DNA of 36,268 nt from a bacterium (GTDB taxonomy: Bacteria; Bacillota; Clostridia; Oscillospirales; Oscillospiraceae). Both the position numbers and the translations under genes were made by a program. Shown here piece after piece: positions 1 through 8,273 of this stretch (position 1 is its first letter; every line of letters starts with the position of its first letter). The notes beneath the pieces were generated by a model, which was not told the origin of the DNA, made no database searches, and saw nothing but the letters and a program-made list of their open reading frames with translations. Location: assembly GCA_004562395.1 (NCBI GenBank), contig SFQY01000044.1:1-36268 (forward strand), read 5' to 3'.

Positions 1-98
1 GCAATCTGCTGCGTCAAACGCAAATATGTATAACCATAGGTGCGTCGGCGGGGGCAAGCCCCCGCCCTACAGTGAGTGCAAACATAAACGATCATTTA
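1..98. repeat. Right end of a TIR-bounded palindromic repeat element (partial)
   Basis: The terminal sequence TAAACGATCATTTA at 85-98 is the same right-hand inverted repeat that closes six other elements in this window. Just inside it is a G/C hairpin (GCGGGGGC / GCCCCCGC, about 48-65). The matching left end is not in the window, so the element probably starts before base 1. The short reading frame that crosses this region is not believable as a gene. Confidence 0.55.
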
Positions 99-307
99 TC
101 GGCAGAAACGATACTGCGTATTTCAGGGAAACAGCGATGGTCACCGCACCGAGTACGAATTCAAGTGCCCGTGAAACGGCTTTTTGCAGGATGAAATTGC
201 TGCGAAAACGGTGCCCCGATTCCCTGAGATTTTGGCGCGGAGCAGGTATCTGACAAATTGCGGCGTGGGAAACCGGGCAGGATCAAAAGAAAAAATGGAG
301 TGTTGAT

Positions 308-1306
308 ATGGATATCGGAAACACGAAGGAACTGAAAAGCAGGGCTGCGGAACAGCTGGAACGGGCGGGGGAGGAAAAGCGGATCCTTCTGATCTACACC
401 GCTCTGGTACTGGGGCTGTCCGCCGCGGTGACCCTGGTCAATTACCTGCTGGGGCTGCAGATCTCCCAAACCGGCGGCCTGGGGAGTATTGGGTTCCGGA
501 GCGTGCTTTCCACGGTGCAGACGGTGCTGCCCATTGCCCAGTCCGTGGTGATGCTCTGCCTTGACCTGGGATTGATGGCCGCCATGCTGCGGATCGCCCG
601 GGGACAGTACGCCTCTGCCCAGACCCTTCGGCTGGGCTTTGACCGGTTCTGGCCTCTGCTTCGCCTGACGCTGCTGAAGGGTCTGATGTTTGCGGGAGTG
701 GGTTTTCTCTGCATTTATCTCGCCACCATGATCTTCCTGCTTACGCCCCTGTCCAAACCCGCCATGGAGATCCTGCTCCCTCTGATGAATCAGGTCTCCA
801 CCCTGAATCCCCAGGTGGTGCTGGATGATACGGTTTATTTGCAGCTGACCTCCGCCATGATGCCGGTGATGCTGATCTTCGCTGTGATTTACTGTGCGGC
901 CGCGGCGCCCCTGGCCTACGCCCTGCGGATGTCGGAGTATGTTCTCATCGACAAGCCCGGCACCGGCGCTCTGGCCGCCATGCGGGAGAGCAGAAAGATG
1001 ACCCGTCGCAAACGTCTGAAGCTGCTGCGGCTGGATCTGGGGCTGTGGTGGTACTACGCCGCTCTTCTCGGCGCCATGGCTGTCTGCTATGGGGATCAGA
1101 TCCTGGCGGCTCTGGGCGTGAAGCTCCCCTGGTCGGAAAACGTGAGCTTCTTCCTGTTCTACGGACTCTATCTTGCGGCGCAGTTTGCCGTCTATTACTT
1201 CCTGCGCGGCCGGGTGGAGGTAACCTATGCCCTGGCCTATGACGCTCTGAGGCCCCGGGAAAGACAGGAAAACGGCGTGGTTTTGGGAAATATTTTCCAG
1301 ATGTGA
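308..1306 (+). CDS. DUF975-type integral membrane protein
   Basis: 332-residue membrane protein with an N-terminal cytoplasmic segment and about five to six hydrophobic segments (near residues 28-50, 78-97, 120-150, 185-205, 250-272 and 278-300). The order of long hydrophobic stretches, the basic loop near residues 230-245 and the aromatic C-terminal part fit the DUF975 family of Firmicutes membrane proteins, whose function is not established. GGAG lies seven bases before the ATG and supports the start. It is followed about 100 bp later by another small membrane protein. No catalytic motif is visible. The family assignment is from remembered overall pattern and is moderately sure; that it is a membrane protein is clear. 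Confidence 0.75.
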   Translation: MDIGNTKELKSRAAEQLERAGEEKRILLIYTALVLGLSAAVTLVNYLLGLQISQTGGLGSIGFRSVLSTVQTVLPIAQSVVMLCLDLGLMAAMLRIARGQYASAQTLRLGFDRFWPLLRLTLLKGLMFAGVGFLCIYLATMIFLLTPLSKPAMEILLPLMNQVSTLNPQVVLDDTVYLQLTSAMMPVMLIFAVIYCAAAAPLAYALRMSEYVLIDKPGTGALAAMRESRKMTRRKRLKLLRLDLGLWWYYAALLGAMAVCYGDQILAALGVKLPWSENVSFFLFYGLYLAAQFAVYYFLRGRVEVTYALAYDALRPRERQENGVVLGNIFQM

Positions 1307-1408
1307 TACGGAAAAAGCGGGCCCCAAAAGGTGGGTGTCCGTAAAACAGTAATTCCATGAATTGTTTATTACGGCATCTGTCAGGGACCGTCACTTGGAG
1401 ACACTTTA

Positions 1409-1789
1409 ATGAAAGGATTTGATATGATGCAAACTGCGAAGAAGCTGACCCGTTTCTTAAAATCACACTTCCCCCTCTTTTCCTCCTATCATTTCCTCTA
1501 TGGAGTCTTGGCAGTCTTTCTGATTTACAACGGCTTTTCTCTGGAGCCTGTCCTAAATGCCTACAGAGGACTTGTCATAATTGTGGCGCTGATATCCCTG
1601 CTGCCGCTGGTACTGATTCCACTGTTCGGCGGAAGAAAATACTTGGTTGGCAGCGGAAACTGGACGGTATTTGGAATGGTTACCGCTTTGCTGGTCGCTG
1701 CTTGCCTCGGGTGGTTGGAGATACCGCTGGTGCTGTTGGTGCTTGCCTTTGGATTGGGTGGTATTTTATTTCAAATATTCAAAAAATGA
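1409..1789 (+). CDS. Small integral membrane protein, unknown function
   Basis: 126 residues, or 121 if translation starts at the ATG at 1424. Both starts have a ribosome site: GGAG eight bases before 1409, and AAAGGA six bases before 1424. The protein has a basic N-terminus and three hydrophobic stretches (about residues 27-47, 53-72 and 85-120) and ends in FQIFKK. It is a typical three-helix membrane protein with no recognised family. Its DNA is noticeably less GC-rich than the neighbouring genes, and it lies beside a transposase remnant, so recent acquisition is possible. Function unknown. Confidence 0.6.
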   Translation: MKGFDMMQTAKKLTRFLKSHFPLFSSYHFLYGVLAVFLIYNGFSLEPVLNAYRGLVIIVALISLLPLVLIPLFGGRKYLVGSGNWTVFGMVTALLVAACLGWLEIPLVLLVLAFGLGGILFQIFKK

Positions 1790-1825
1790 CGCTTTTGATA
1801 AAATAATATTCAGGAATTCTATTTG

Positions 1826-1909
1826 CTCCTTAATTCGTCTGCTGTTGTAGTAATCAATGTACTCAATAAGCTCTTGCATGATTATATGAAACGTCAATGG
1901 GATTTTGTA
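1826..1909 (-). pseudogene. Remnant of an IS3-family transposase (OrfB C-terminal end)
   Basis: Read on the minus strand from about 1909 to 1826, this gap encodes a peptide containing ELIEYIDYYNSRRIKE. That closely matches the conserved C-terminal YIDYYN-RRIK motif of IS3/IS150-type OrfB transposases. The catalytic DDE region is absent, and after the motif the frame runs into unrelated sequence ending inside the neighbouring gene. It is therefore a decayed fragment, not an active insertion sequence. The low GC of 1790-1950 fits a foreign origin. Confidence 0.6.
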
Positions 1910-2013
1910 GCGGGAATGGCGGACACATTTAGGAAATGAAATTGTAAAACCCTTTGGAACAAAGGGCGCACTTCTATACGGGGTAATCCCCGTATGTGTG
2001 CTCTGTGAGACTG

Positions 2014-2049
2014 AACGCCCTGGACAAATGAGTGACCAGGGCGTTTTGT
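2014..2049 (+). terminator. Hairpin, terminator-like
   Basis: Perfect 10-bp stem AACGCCCTGG / CCAGGGCGTT with a 12-base loop, followed by TTTGTG. The U tract is short, so termination may be weak. A second hairpin, ATACGGGG / CCCCGTAT, lies just upstream at about 1974-1993. This gap (1790-2237) has no gene apart from the transposase scrap. Confidence 0.45.
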
Positions 2050-2111
2050 GTTACTTCGTTCCGAACAAGGGACAGCACCCTTTGCGCCGCTTTGCCGTTA
2101 TGCTATTAATA

Positions 2112-2156
2112 AGGCAAAAGGCGTGACCTCCTTCATCACACCTTTTGCCTGTTTTA
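2112..2156 (+). terminator. Intrinsic terminator-like hairpin
   Basis: A 15-bp stem, AGGCAAAAGGCGTGA paired with TCACACCTTTTGCCT, with one mismatch and followed by GTTTTA. A smaller GCCC-GAA-GGGC hairpin followed by a T run lies at 2173-2192. Together they insulate the export operon promoter from upstream transcription. Confidence 0.5.
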
Positions 2157-2237
2157 CTGTCTAACGAACACCGCCCGAAGGGCCTGCTTTTTTATATTTT
2201 CCGGCCGGGAGAGAGGAAACGACGGAATTTGACAAAC

Positions 2238-2264
2238 CTTACAAATAACTTAATGAATCCTTAA
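2238..2264 (+). promoter_or_regulatory. Triple direct repeat CTTA(A/C), 11-bp period: candidate response-regulator site
   Basis: CTTAC, CTTAA and CTTAA begin at 2238, 2249 and 2260, exactly 11 bp apart. The last copy ends about 11 bp before the -35 box of the export operon promoter. Short direct repeats with an 11-bp period just upstream of a promoter are the usual binding pattern of OmpR/PhoB-type response regulators. No two-component genes are in this window, so the regulator, if any, is elsewhere. Confidence 0.45.
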
Positions 2265-2275
2265 GGTGCGGGCGG

Positions 2276-2304
2276 TTGATTCCCATGGGGAAATTCTCTA
2301 TAAT
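2276..2304 (+). promoter_or_regulatory. Sigma-A promoter of the MacAB-like export operon
   Basis: -35 TTGATT at 2276-2281 and -10 TATAAT at 2299-2304 with a 17-bp spacer. Transcription would start about 30 bp before the AGGAGG ribosome site of the first adaptor gene. Confidence 0.75.
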
Positions 2305-2342
2305 ATGGGAAGGAAAGAACCATTTCCACAGGAGGTTTCACA

Positions 2343-3530
2343 ATGAAGAAGGCGAAAAAATGGATGGCCCTGATGCTGGTGCTGTGCCTGGCGGCTTCGC
2401 TGGCAGGCTGCGGCAGTAAGGATACGGCGGTCTATGTGCAGTCCGTACAGGCCCTGGTCAATATGGGCGGAATTGCCCCCGGAGACCGGTTCCCGGGACT
2501 GGTGGTTTCCGAGAATGTCTCGGAAATCAAGAAGGATAACGACAAGACCATCAAGGAGCTGCTGGTCAAAGAGGGGGACGACGTGAAGCAGGGACAGGCA
2601 CTGTTCTCCTACGACACGGAGGAGCTGCAGCTTTCCCTGGATAAGCAGCGCCTGGAAAAGGAACAGCTGGAGGCCTCCATCGAGAATTACAAGAGTCAGA
2701 TCGAGACTTTGGAGAAGTCCCTCAACACCGTGGGCGGCACCACGAAGCTTCAGTATACCATTGAGATTCAGTCCACCCAGGTGGATCTGAAGGAAGCGGA
2801 GATCAAGCTGAAGACCAAGGAAGCGGAGGTCAAGAAGTCTGAGGACCTGCTTGCCAACGCCACTGTGGTTTCCCCGGTCCAGGGCCGCATTCAGGCCATC
2901 AGCGAAACGGGCACGGACAATAACGGCAACCCCCTTCCCTACATCACCATCCAGCAGGCAGGCGCCTACCGGATTAAGGGTACCCTGGGTGAGCTGCAGC
3001 GGGGAGCGATTCAGGAGGGCAGCCGGCTGAAGATCACCGCCAGAACCGGAGCCTCCGACGTCTGGACCGGTACGGTCACCCTGGTGGACTATGAGAATCC
3101 CACCCAGGGCAGTGATTTTGACCGGTACTACGGCATGTCCTCCGACGAGATGTCCTCCTCCAGCAAATATCCGTTCTATGTGGAGCTGGACAGCACCGAC
3201 GGGCTGCTCCTGGGACAGCATGTGTATCTGGAGCTGCTGACCGAGGAAGGGGAGAGCACCGGCCTGAGCATCAGCAGCGGCTTCCTGTGCTACAACGAGG
3301 ACGGCTCCGCCTATGTCTGGGCGGAGAGCCGGGGCAAGCTGGAGAAGCGAAATGTGGTTCTGGGCGAGTATAACCCCATGATGGATACCCAGGAGATTAC
3401 CGAAGGCCTGAGCCTGGAGGATTACATCGCGTTCCCGGACGAAAGCCTGTGCCATGAAGGCGCGCCCACCACCCGGGAGACCCCGAAGGTGGAGGAAGAG
3501 CCTGTCGCGGCGGAAGGCGGGGTGGCATAA
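2343..3530 (+). CDS. Efflux adaptor lipoprotein (HlyD/MacA-like membrane fusion protein)
   Basis: 395 residues. The N-terminus is a lipoprotein signal peptide with lipobox LAGC, giving lipidated Cys23. The rest has the adaptor layout: a lipoyl half-motif near 70-95 (VKEGDDVKQGQALFSYD), an alpha-helical coiled-coil hairpin near 96-170, the second lipoyl half near 172-187 (VVSPVQGRIQAI), then beta-barrel and membrane-proximal domains. Such proteins couple MacB-type permeases to substrate at the outer face of the membrane, often for peptide or antimicrobial export. GGAGG lies seven bases before the ATG. The stop overlaps the ATPase start (TAATG), so translation is coupled. First gene of a four-gene operon. 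Confidence 0.85.
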   Translation: MKKAKKWMALMLVLCLAASLAGCGSKDTAVYVQSVQALVNMGGIAPGDRFPGLVVSENVSEIKKDNDKTIKELLVKEGDDVKQGQALFSYDTEELQLSLDKQRLEKEQLEASIENYKSQIETLEKSLNTVGGTTKLQYTIEIQSTQVDLKEAEIKLKTKEAEVKKSEDLLANATVVSPVQGRIQAISETGTDNNGNPLPYITIQQAGAYRIKGTLGELQRGAIQEGSRLKITARTGASDVWTGTVTLVDYENPTQGSDFDRYYGMSSDEMSSSSKYPFYVELDSTDGLLLGQHVYLELLTEEGESTGLSISSGFLCYNEDGSAYVWAESRGKLEKRNVVLGEYNPMMDTQEITEGLSLEDYIAFPDESLCHEGAPTTRETPKVEEEPVAAEGGVA

Positions 3531-4234
3531 TGGCCATTTTGAAGCTGACAGACATCTGCAAGGACTATGTCCAGGGCAAGGAGCCTGTCCGGGTTCTGAA
3601 GAATATCAATCTAACGGTGGAGCAGGGGGATTACCTTGCCATCATGGGCCCCTCCGGCTCCGGAAAAACCACCCTGATGAACATCATCGGTTGCCTGGAC
3701 GTTCCTACCTCGGGAGGCTATGAGCTGAACGGACAGGATCTGAAGGATCTGGGGGATGACGAGCTGGCGGAGATCCGCAACAAGCATCTGGGCTTTATTT
3801 TCCAGAGCTTTTACCTGCTGCCCAAAATGACCGCCCTGGACAATGTGGCCCTGCCCCTGCTGTATGCCGGCGTTCCCCTGAAGGAGCGGCGGGAACGGGC
3901 GGCGGAGGCGCTGAAGTCCGTGGGGCTGGAGGAACGGATGAACCATCTGCCCAACCAGCTCTCCGGCGGCCAGTGCCAGCGGGTGGCCATTGCCCGGGCC
4001 ATGGTGGGAAATCCGGACCTGCTTCTGGCGGATGAGCCCACCGGCGCTCTGGATTCCAAGTCCGGCAGTCAGATTATGGAGATTTTCCGCAAGCTCAACA
4101 ACCAGGGTATGACGATCCTGATGATCACCCACGATTCCGGAATCGCCGCCTGCGCCGACAAGGTCTACCGCATCCTGGACGGCGAGCTGTACGTCGGAGA
4201 GGGGAAGGGAGGCACTACGGATGAAGAAGCTTAA
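3530..4234 (+). CDS. MacB/LolD-type ABC transporter ATP-binding protein
   Basis: 234 residues, the normal size for a stand-alone ABC ATPase. Visible motifs: Walker A GPSGSGKT (40-47), Q-loop Q92 in FQSF, signature LSGGQ (144-148, followed by CQR where QQR is usual), Walker B LLLADE (164-169) with catalytic E169, D-loop ALDS, and switch His201. The closest named relatives are the ATPases that power MacB-type mechanotransmission exporters. It overlaps the upstream adaptor by one base and the downstream adaptor by 14 bases, so it belongs tightly to this operon. It should energise the permease at 6587-7843. Confidence 0.9.
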   Translation: MAILKLTDICKDYVQGKEPVRVLKNINLTVEQGDYLAIMGPSGSGKTTLMNIIGCLDVPTSGGYELNGQDLKDLGDDELAEIRNKHLGFIFQSFYLLPKMTALDNVALPLLYAGVPLKERRERAAEALKSVGLEERMNHLPNQLSGGQCQRVAIARAMVGNPDLLLADEPTGALDSKSGSQIMEIFRKLNNQGMTILMITHDSGIAACADKVYRILDGELYVGEGKGGTTDEEA

Positions 4235-6575
4235 ACCCAGGCAGAAAAAAATCTTCCTTTCGGTCATTGCTCTGGTGCTGGCGGCAGCCATCGGCGCCGG
4301 AATTTGGTTCGGAACCAGAGGCAGCGGTGACCCGGTGTATGTGTACCCCTTTGACTACCTGGGCATGACGGAGTACTGGGGAGATTCCCAGGAAAGCTAC
4401 GGTCCCGTGTCCACCGACAAGATTCAGACGGTATACCTCACCGACACCCAGACCGTGACCCAGGTGCTGGTGTCCCAGGGGGATCAGGTGAAAAAGGGCG
4501 ATGTGCTCATGACCTATGACACCACCCTCTCGGAGCTGGAGCTGGAGCGGAAGCGGCTGGATGTGGAGAAGCAGAAGCTGGACCTGAAGGAGGCCCAGGC
4601 GCAGCTGGACAGAATCCGCAATCTCAAGCCCATGGACCCGGATGCCGGCCACATCCCGGAAACCGAGCCGGTGCTGGGAGACAAGATCAGCAGCGTCGGC
4701 CATGAGATCTCTCAAAAAACGGAATATGACGGCAGCGCCGTGGAGAAGTCCATGATTCTGTGGATGAAGGACGGCCTGCCGGTGACGGACGGCATCCTCC
4801 GGGAGGTTCAGGCCAAGGCGGCTGAGTACCGGGCGGAGAACGCCAAAAAGCCCGATTCCAGCGCCTCCGCGTTCCCGGGGGAGGAGACCGGCGAGACGGT
4901 CCGGACGGAGACAGATCCGGAGGAAAGTACCGGGGAAACCCACGATAACACAGAGGAAGAAGGCTCCGGAGAAAATGGCGGCGCTTCCCAGGGCGGCGGC
5001 ATCCTGGAAAACGATCCCGAGGAGGAGCCGGACGAACCGGAAACCGCTGAAGTGGTGCTCTACATCCGGTGCAACGGCCAGCGTGTGGCGGAGGAAACCC
5101 TCGAGATTGGGGAAGAGGACGTCCGCCTGAACAAGGCCTACACCTATCAGGACAAGACCTACTGGTTCCGCTCCGCTGTCCGGGGCGACGGTAGGGAGCT
5201 GACCAGCCTCAGCATTCCCGGATATCCCCAGGGGAATGCCGCTGCCCAGGAGTCCTGGCGGGCCGCCTGGGGCGGGGGTATCACCATCGATTACATGCGC
5301 TCGCTTACCATCCGCTGCGATAAGGCGGAGGAGGGGGGGATGGTTCCGCTGACTCCCGGCCGGGAGGCCTCCCTGTGCTTCTCCGCCTTTATGGAAAATG
5401 CGCCCGAGGGCGGTCAGTGGAGCTGGAGCGTCACCCCGGAGACGGGGGAGGGCGTTCTGAAGGCCACCCCCAACGGCAATTTCCTGGTGCTTTCCGGCCA
5501 GCCGGGGAACCCGGGAGATATGGTTCGCTATACGGTATCGGCGCTCTACACCTTCCAGGACGGGGATGTCAGCCGCGCTGTGAAAGCGGAGTTCTCCTTT
5601 GCCACCCTGGTGGAGGAGGAAGAAATCGCCGGTGATCCCGTTGACGATTTCTACATGATTCTGAAGGTCACCGAGGATGATATGTCCCGGGGGAACCGGC
5701 TGATCTGGCAGGGCTTCCACGTGTTTTGCTATGAGGACGGGGAATACGGCTTTACCCTCTTTGACGCCTTCAGTCTGGAAGACCACACCCTGGAACCGCT
5801 GGAGGAGCCGGAGCTGCCCAACATCGACTTCGGCAGCGGTCTGACGGCGCCCCAGATTGCCAAGATGCGCTCCGAGCAGGAGAAGAAGGTCAAGGAGCAG
5901 ACCCTGAACCTGAAGATGGCCGAGGCGGATTATAAGATTATGCAGTCGGAGGTCAACGACGGCAAGGTCTGCGCCAGCTTCGACGGCAAGGTGGTTTCCG
6001 CCCTGACCGAGGAGGAGGCCCGGCAGGACAACCGGCCTCTGCTGAAGGTTTCCGCCGGCGGCGGCTTCTATATTGAAGGTTCCGTCAGCGAGCTGGAAAA
6101 GGATAACCTGAAGCCCGGACAGGAGGTCACGGTCAACGACTGGAACAACGGCATGACCTATACCGGCACTGTGGAGTCCATCGGCGACTTCCCCAGCACC
6201 GGCGACGGCTGGACCGGAAACGGAAACCCGCTGGCTTCCTACTATCCCTTCACGGTCTTTGTAGACGGGGAAGCGGACCTGCAGGCGGGGAACTATGTCA
6301 GCATGACCTATTCCACGGCGGAAAATCAGAACGGCATCTACCTCCAGAAGCCCTTCGTCCGGACGGAGAACGGCAAGAGCTATGTTCTGGTTCTGGGCGG
6401 GGACGGTAAGCTGGAGAAGCGGGATGTGACTCTGGGCAAGTCCCTGTGGGGCAGCTACACGGAGATTCTCAGCGGCCTCAGCGCCGATGACCTGATCGCG
6501 TTCCCCTACGGGAAAAACGTGAAGGAAGGCGTTCCCGCCGAGGAGAGCGACCTGTCCACCCTGCGCGGGTATTAA
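4221..6575 (+). CDS. Second efflux adaptor (HlyD-like) with a ~400-residue insertion in the coiled-coil hairpin
   Basis: 784 residues, about twice the usual length for the family. An N-terminal membrane anchor (about 11-31) is followed by a lipoyl half-motif (about 78-101, VLVSQGDQVKKGDVLMTYD) and the first coiled-coil helix (about 102-135). The second helix (about 541-580) and second lipoyl half (CASFDGKVVSAL, from about 583) come only after some 400 inserted residues, and barrel domains follow. The insert contains an acidic Glu/Ser/Gly/Thr-rich low-complexity stretch (about 221-277) and a beta-rich, possibly Ig-like part. An AGGGAGG site precedes the ATG, which lies inside the ATPase gene. 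It presumably works with the first adaptor or replaces it at the permease. The insertion seems unusual. Confidence 0.8.
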   Translation: MKKLKPRQKKIFLSVIALVLAAAIGAGIWFGTRGSGDPVYVYPFDYLGMTEYWGDSQESYGPVSTDKIQTVYLTDTQTVTQVLVSQGDQVKKGDVLMTYDTTLSELELERKRLDVEKQKLDLKEAQAQLDRIRNLKPMDPDAGHIPETEPVLGDKISSVGHEISQKTEYDGSAVEKSMILWMKDGLPVTDGILREVQAKAAEYRAENAKKPDSSASAFPGEETGETVRTETDPEESTGETHDNTEEEGSGENGGASQGGGILENDPEEEPDEPETAEVVLYIRCNGQRVAEETLEIGEEDVRLNKAYTYQDKTYWFRSAVRGDGRELTSLSIPGYPQGNAAAQESWRAAWGGGITIDYMRSLTIRCDKAEEGGMVPLTPGREASLCFSAFMENAPEGGQWSWSVTPETGEGVLKATPNGNFLVLSGQPGNPGDMVRYTVSALYTFQDGDVSRAVKAEFSFATLVEEEEIAGDPVDDFYMILKVTEDDMSRGNRLIWQGFHVFCYEDGEYGFTLFDAFSLEDHTLEPLEEPELPNIDFGSGLTAPQIAKMRSEQEKKVKEQTLNLKMAEADYKIMQSEVNDGKVCASFDGKVVSALTEEEARQDNRPLLKVSAGGGFYIEGSVSELEKDNLKPGQEVTVNDWNNGMTYTGTVESIGDFPSTGDGWTGNGNPLASYYPFTVFVDGEADLQAGNYVSMTYSTAENQNGIYLQKPFVRTENGKSYVLVLGGDGKLEKRDVTLGKSLWGSYTEILSGLSADDLIAFPYGKNVKEGVPAEESDLSTLRGY

Positions 6576-6586
6576 GGAGGCGGATT

Positions 6587-7843
6587 ATGACAGAAAATAT
6601 CAGACTTGCCTTTCAGGGCATCTGGGGCCATAAGCTGCGCTCCGTGCTGACCATGCTGGGTATTATCATCGGCATCGCGGCCATCATCACCATTGTCTCC
6701 ACCATTCAGGGCACCAACGAGCAGATCAAGGAAAACCTCATCGGCGCGGGAAACAATGTGGTCACCGTTCAGCTGAACAAGGGCGGATACCCCTATGATC
6801 TGAGCTGGAACACCGTTCCGGACAATGTCCGGGTGATTACCCAGGAGACCCGGCAGGAGCTGGAACAGCTCAGCGGCGTGGAAAAGGTTTCCCTGTACAA
6901 CTCCCGGAATAATGCCCAGCAGGTGTTCTACCGCAACACCGAATTCAACGGTGAGATCTACGGCGTTGACGAAAACTACCTGTCGGTTTACGGCTACCAG
7001 GTCAAAAGCGGCCGTGGCTTTGTTCCCTCGGATTATGAAAACTGCCGCAAGGTGGCCCTGGTGGACACCAATGCCGTGACCACCCTCTTCGGCGGACAGG
7101 ATCCCGTGGGAGAGTCTATTGAGATTTCCGGTGACGTCTTCACGGTGGTGGGGGTGACGGCCCTTTCGGAGGAATTCGCGCCCACCATCAGCACCCTGAA
7201 TGACTATTATCTCTACGCGGATACCTCCGCCGGTTCCATCTACCTGCCCATTCAGACCTGGCCCACGGCTTTCAAGTTTGATGAGCCCCAGAGCGTTGCC
7301 ATCAAGGTGGACAGCACCGACTCCATGACCACTGCCGGCAAGGCCGCGGCGGACCTGCTGACCCAGAAACAGATCGTCAACGCAGACAGCACGGATTTTG
7401 ACTACCGGAGCCAGGATATGCTGGAACAGGCCCAGCAGCTTCAGAGCATGTCCAAGTCCACCAACACCCAGCTGGTCTGGATTGCCAGCATTTCCCTGCT
7501 GGTGGGCGGCATCGGCGTCATGAACATCATGCTGGTGTCCGTCACCGAACGGACGGCGGAGATCGGCCTGAAAAAGGCCATCGGCGCCAAGAAGAAACGG
7601 ATTCTGCTGCAGTTTTTGACGGAGTCTGCGGTGCTGACCAGCATGGGCGGCATCATCGGGGTCATCAGCGGCGTGATTCTGGCCCAGCTGATTTCCTCCA
7701 TGATGCAGATTCCCGTGTCCATCAGCCCTCCCGCCATTGTCATCGCGGTGGTTTTCTCCACCCTCATCGGTGTGATTTTCGGCATGCTGCCTGCCGTCCA
7801 GGCGGCCAACCTGAATCCCATTGAAGCACTGCGCAGGGATTGA
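6587..7843 (+). CDS. MacB-like ABC transporter permease (FtsX domain)
   Basis: 418 residues with the MacB layout: an N-terminal transmembrane helix (about 19-40, SVLTMLGIIIGIAAIITIV), a large extracytoplasmic MacB-PCD domain (about 41-290), then three C-terminal helices of the FtsX domain (about 294-316, 350-370 and 380-408). The cytoplasmic motif ERTAEIGLKKAIGA before helix 3 is characteristic of the family. The protein does not carry the ATPase domain, which is supplied by the gene at 3530-4234. The start is supported by AAGGAGG just upstream. It is the last gene of the operon and is followed by a strong terminator. Substrate not predictable; antimicrobial peptides or exported peptides are typical of the family. 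Confidence 0.9.
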   Translation: MTENIRLAFQGIWGHKLRSVLTMLGIIIGIAAIITIVSTIQGTNEQIKENLIGAGNNVVTVQLNKGGYPYDLSWNTVPDNVRVITQETRQELEQLSGVEKVSLYNSRNNAQQVFYRNTEFNGEIYGVDENYLSVYGYQVKSGRGFVPSDYENCRKVALVDTNAVTTLFGGQDPVGESIEISGDVFTVVGVTALSEEFAPTISTLNDYYLYADTSAGSIYLPIQTWPTAFKFDEPQSVAIKVDSTDSMTTAGKAAADLLTQKQIVNADSTDFDYRSQDMLEQAQQLQSMSKSTNTQLVWIASISLLVGGIGVMNIMLVSVTERTAEIGLKKAIGAKKKRILLQFLTESAVLTSMGGIIGVISGVILAQLISSMMQIPVSISPPAIVIAVVFSTLIGVIFGMLPAVQAANLNPIEALRRD

Positions 7844-7848
7844 TCCAC

Positions 7849-7885
7849 AAGCACCGGCCCCGGAATTGGGAGCCGGTGCTTTTTT
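7849..7885 (+). terminator. Intrinsic terminator of the export operon
   Basis: Stem AAGCACCGGC / GCCGGTGCTT with a 13-base loop and a run of six T's, starting a few bases after the permease stop codon. Confidence 0.9.
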
Positions 7886-7920
7886 CAACGTGGAGTTTGG
7901 AGCGCGGAGTATATGGCGCG

Positions 7921-8173
7921 GTAAATGATCGTTTACGCTCCAAAACCTTCCCCCTCGGGGGAAGGTGCCCCAGTGCGCACACTGGGGCGGATGAGGGGCT
8001 GGCGTGCCGAATTTTTCTCCGTACCAAAACAGAAGTACAAGGTCGAAAGTATCCCCTTTTATTGTTACCACCTCAGAAATCGCTACGTTCTCCCCTCATC
8101 CGTCACGGCTTCGCCGTGCCACCTTCCCCCGAGTGGGGAAGGTTTTGGTGTGCTGCGATAAACGATCATTTAC
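7921..8173. repeat. TIR-bounded palindromic repeat element (copy 1, 253 bp)
   Basis: Bounded by a perfect 15-bp inverted repeat, GTAAATGATCGTTTA at 7921-7935 and TAAACGATCATTTAC at 8159-8173. The interior arms are themselves roughly complementary: CCTTCCCCCTCGGGGGAAGG and a GGCGGATGAGGGG motif on the left face CCCCTCATCCG and CCTTCCCCCGAGTGGGGAAGG-like sequence on the right. The whole element could thus fold into a long imperfect hairpin. It holds no believable gene and lies between the export operon terminator and the LRR gene promoter. Confidence 0.8.
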
Positions 8174-8209
8174 GGCACCGCAAACTCTACACTTACTTCC
8201 AACTTGGAG

Positions 8210-8238
8210 TTGCTTTTTATTTCGGAATATGCTATGAT
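8210..8238 (+). promoter_or_regulatory. Sigma-A promoter of the LRR/RidA operon
   Basis: -35 TTGCTT at 8210-8215 and -10 TATGAT at 8233-8238 with a 17-bp spacer. It lies about 35 bp after the repeat element and 20 bp before the ribosome site. Confidence 0.6.
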
Positions 8239-8273
8239 TCAACACAGTTTGAGACATTTGGAGGTTGCCCGCT

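Noticed and set aside
1950..2013. Hairpin with GGGCGCAC...GTGTGCTCTGTGAGA, faintly like the end of a group II intron
   Set aside because: The catalytic AGC and bulge of domain V are not visible and no intron-encoded protein is nearby. The likeness is too weak to call.
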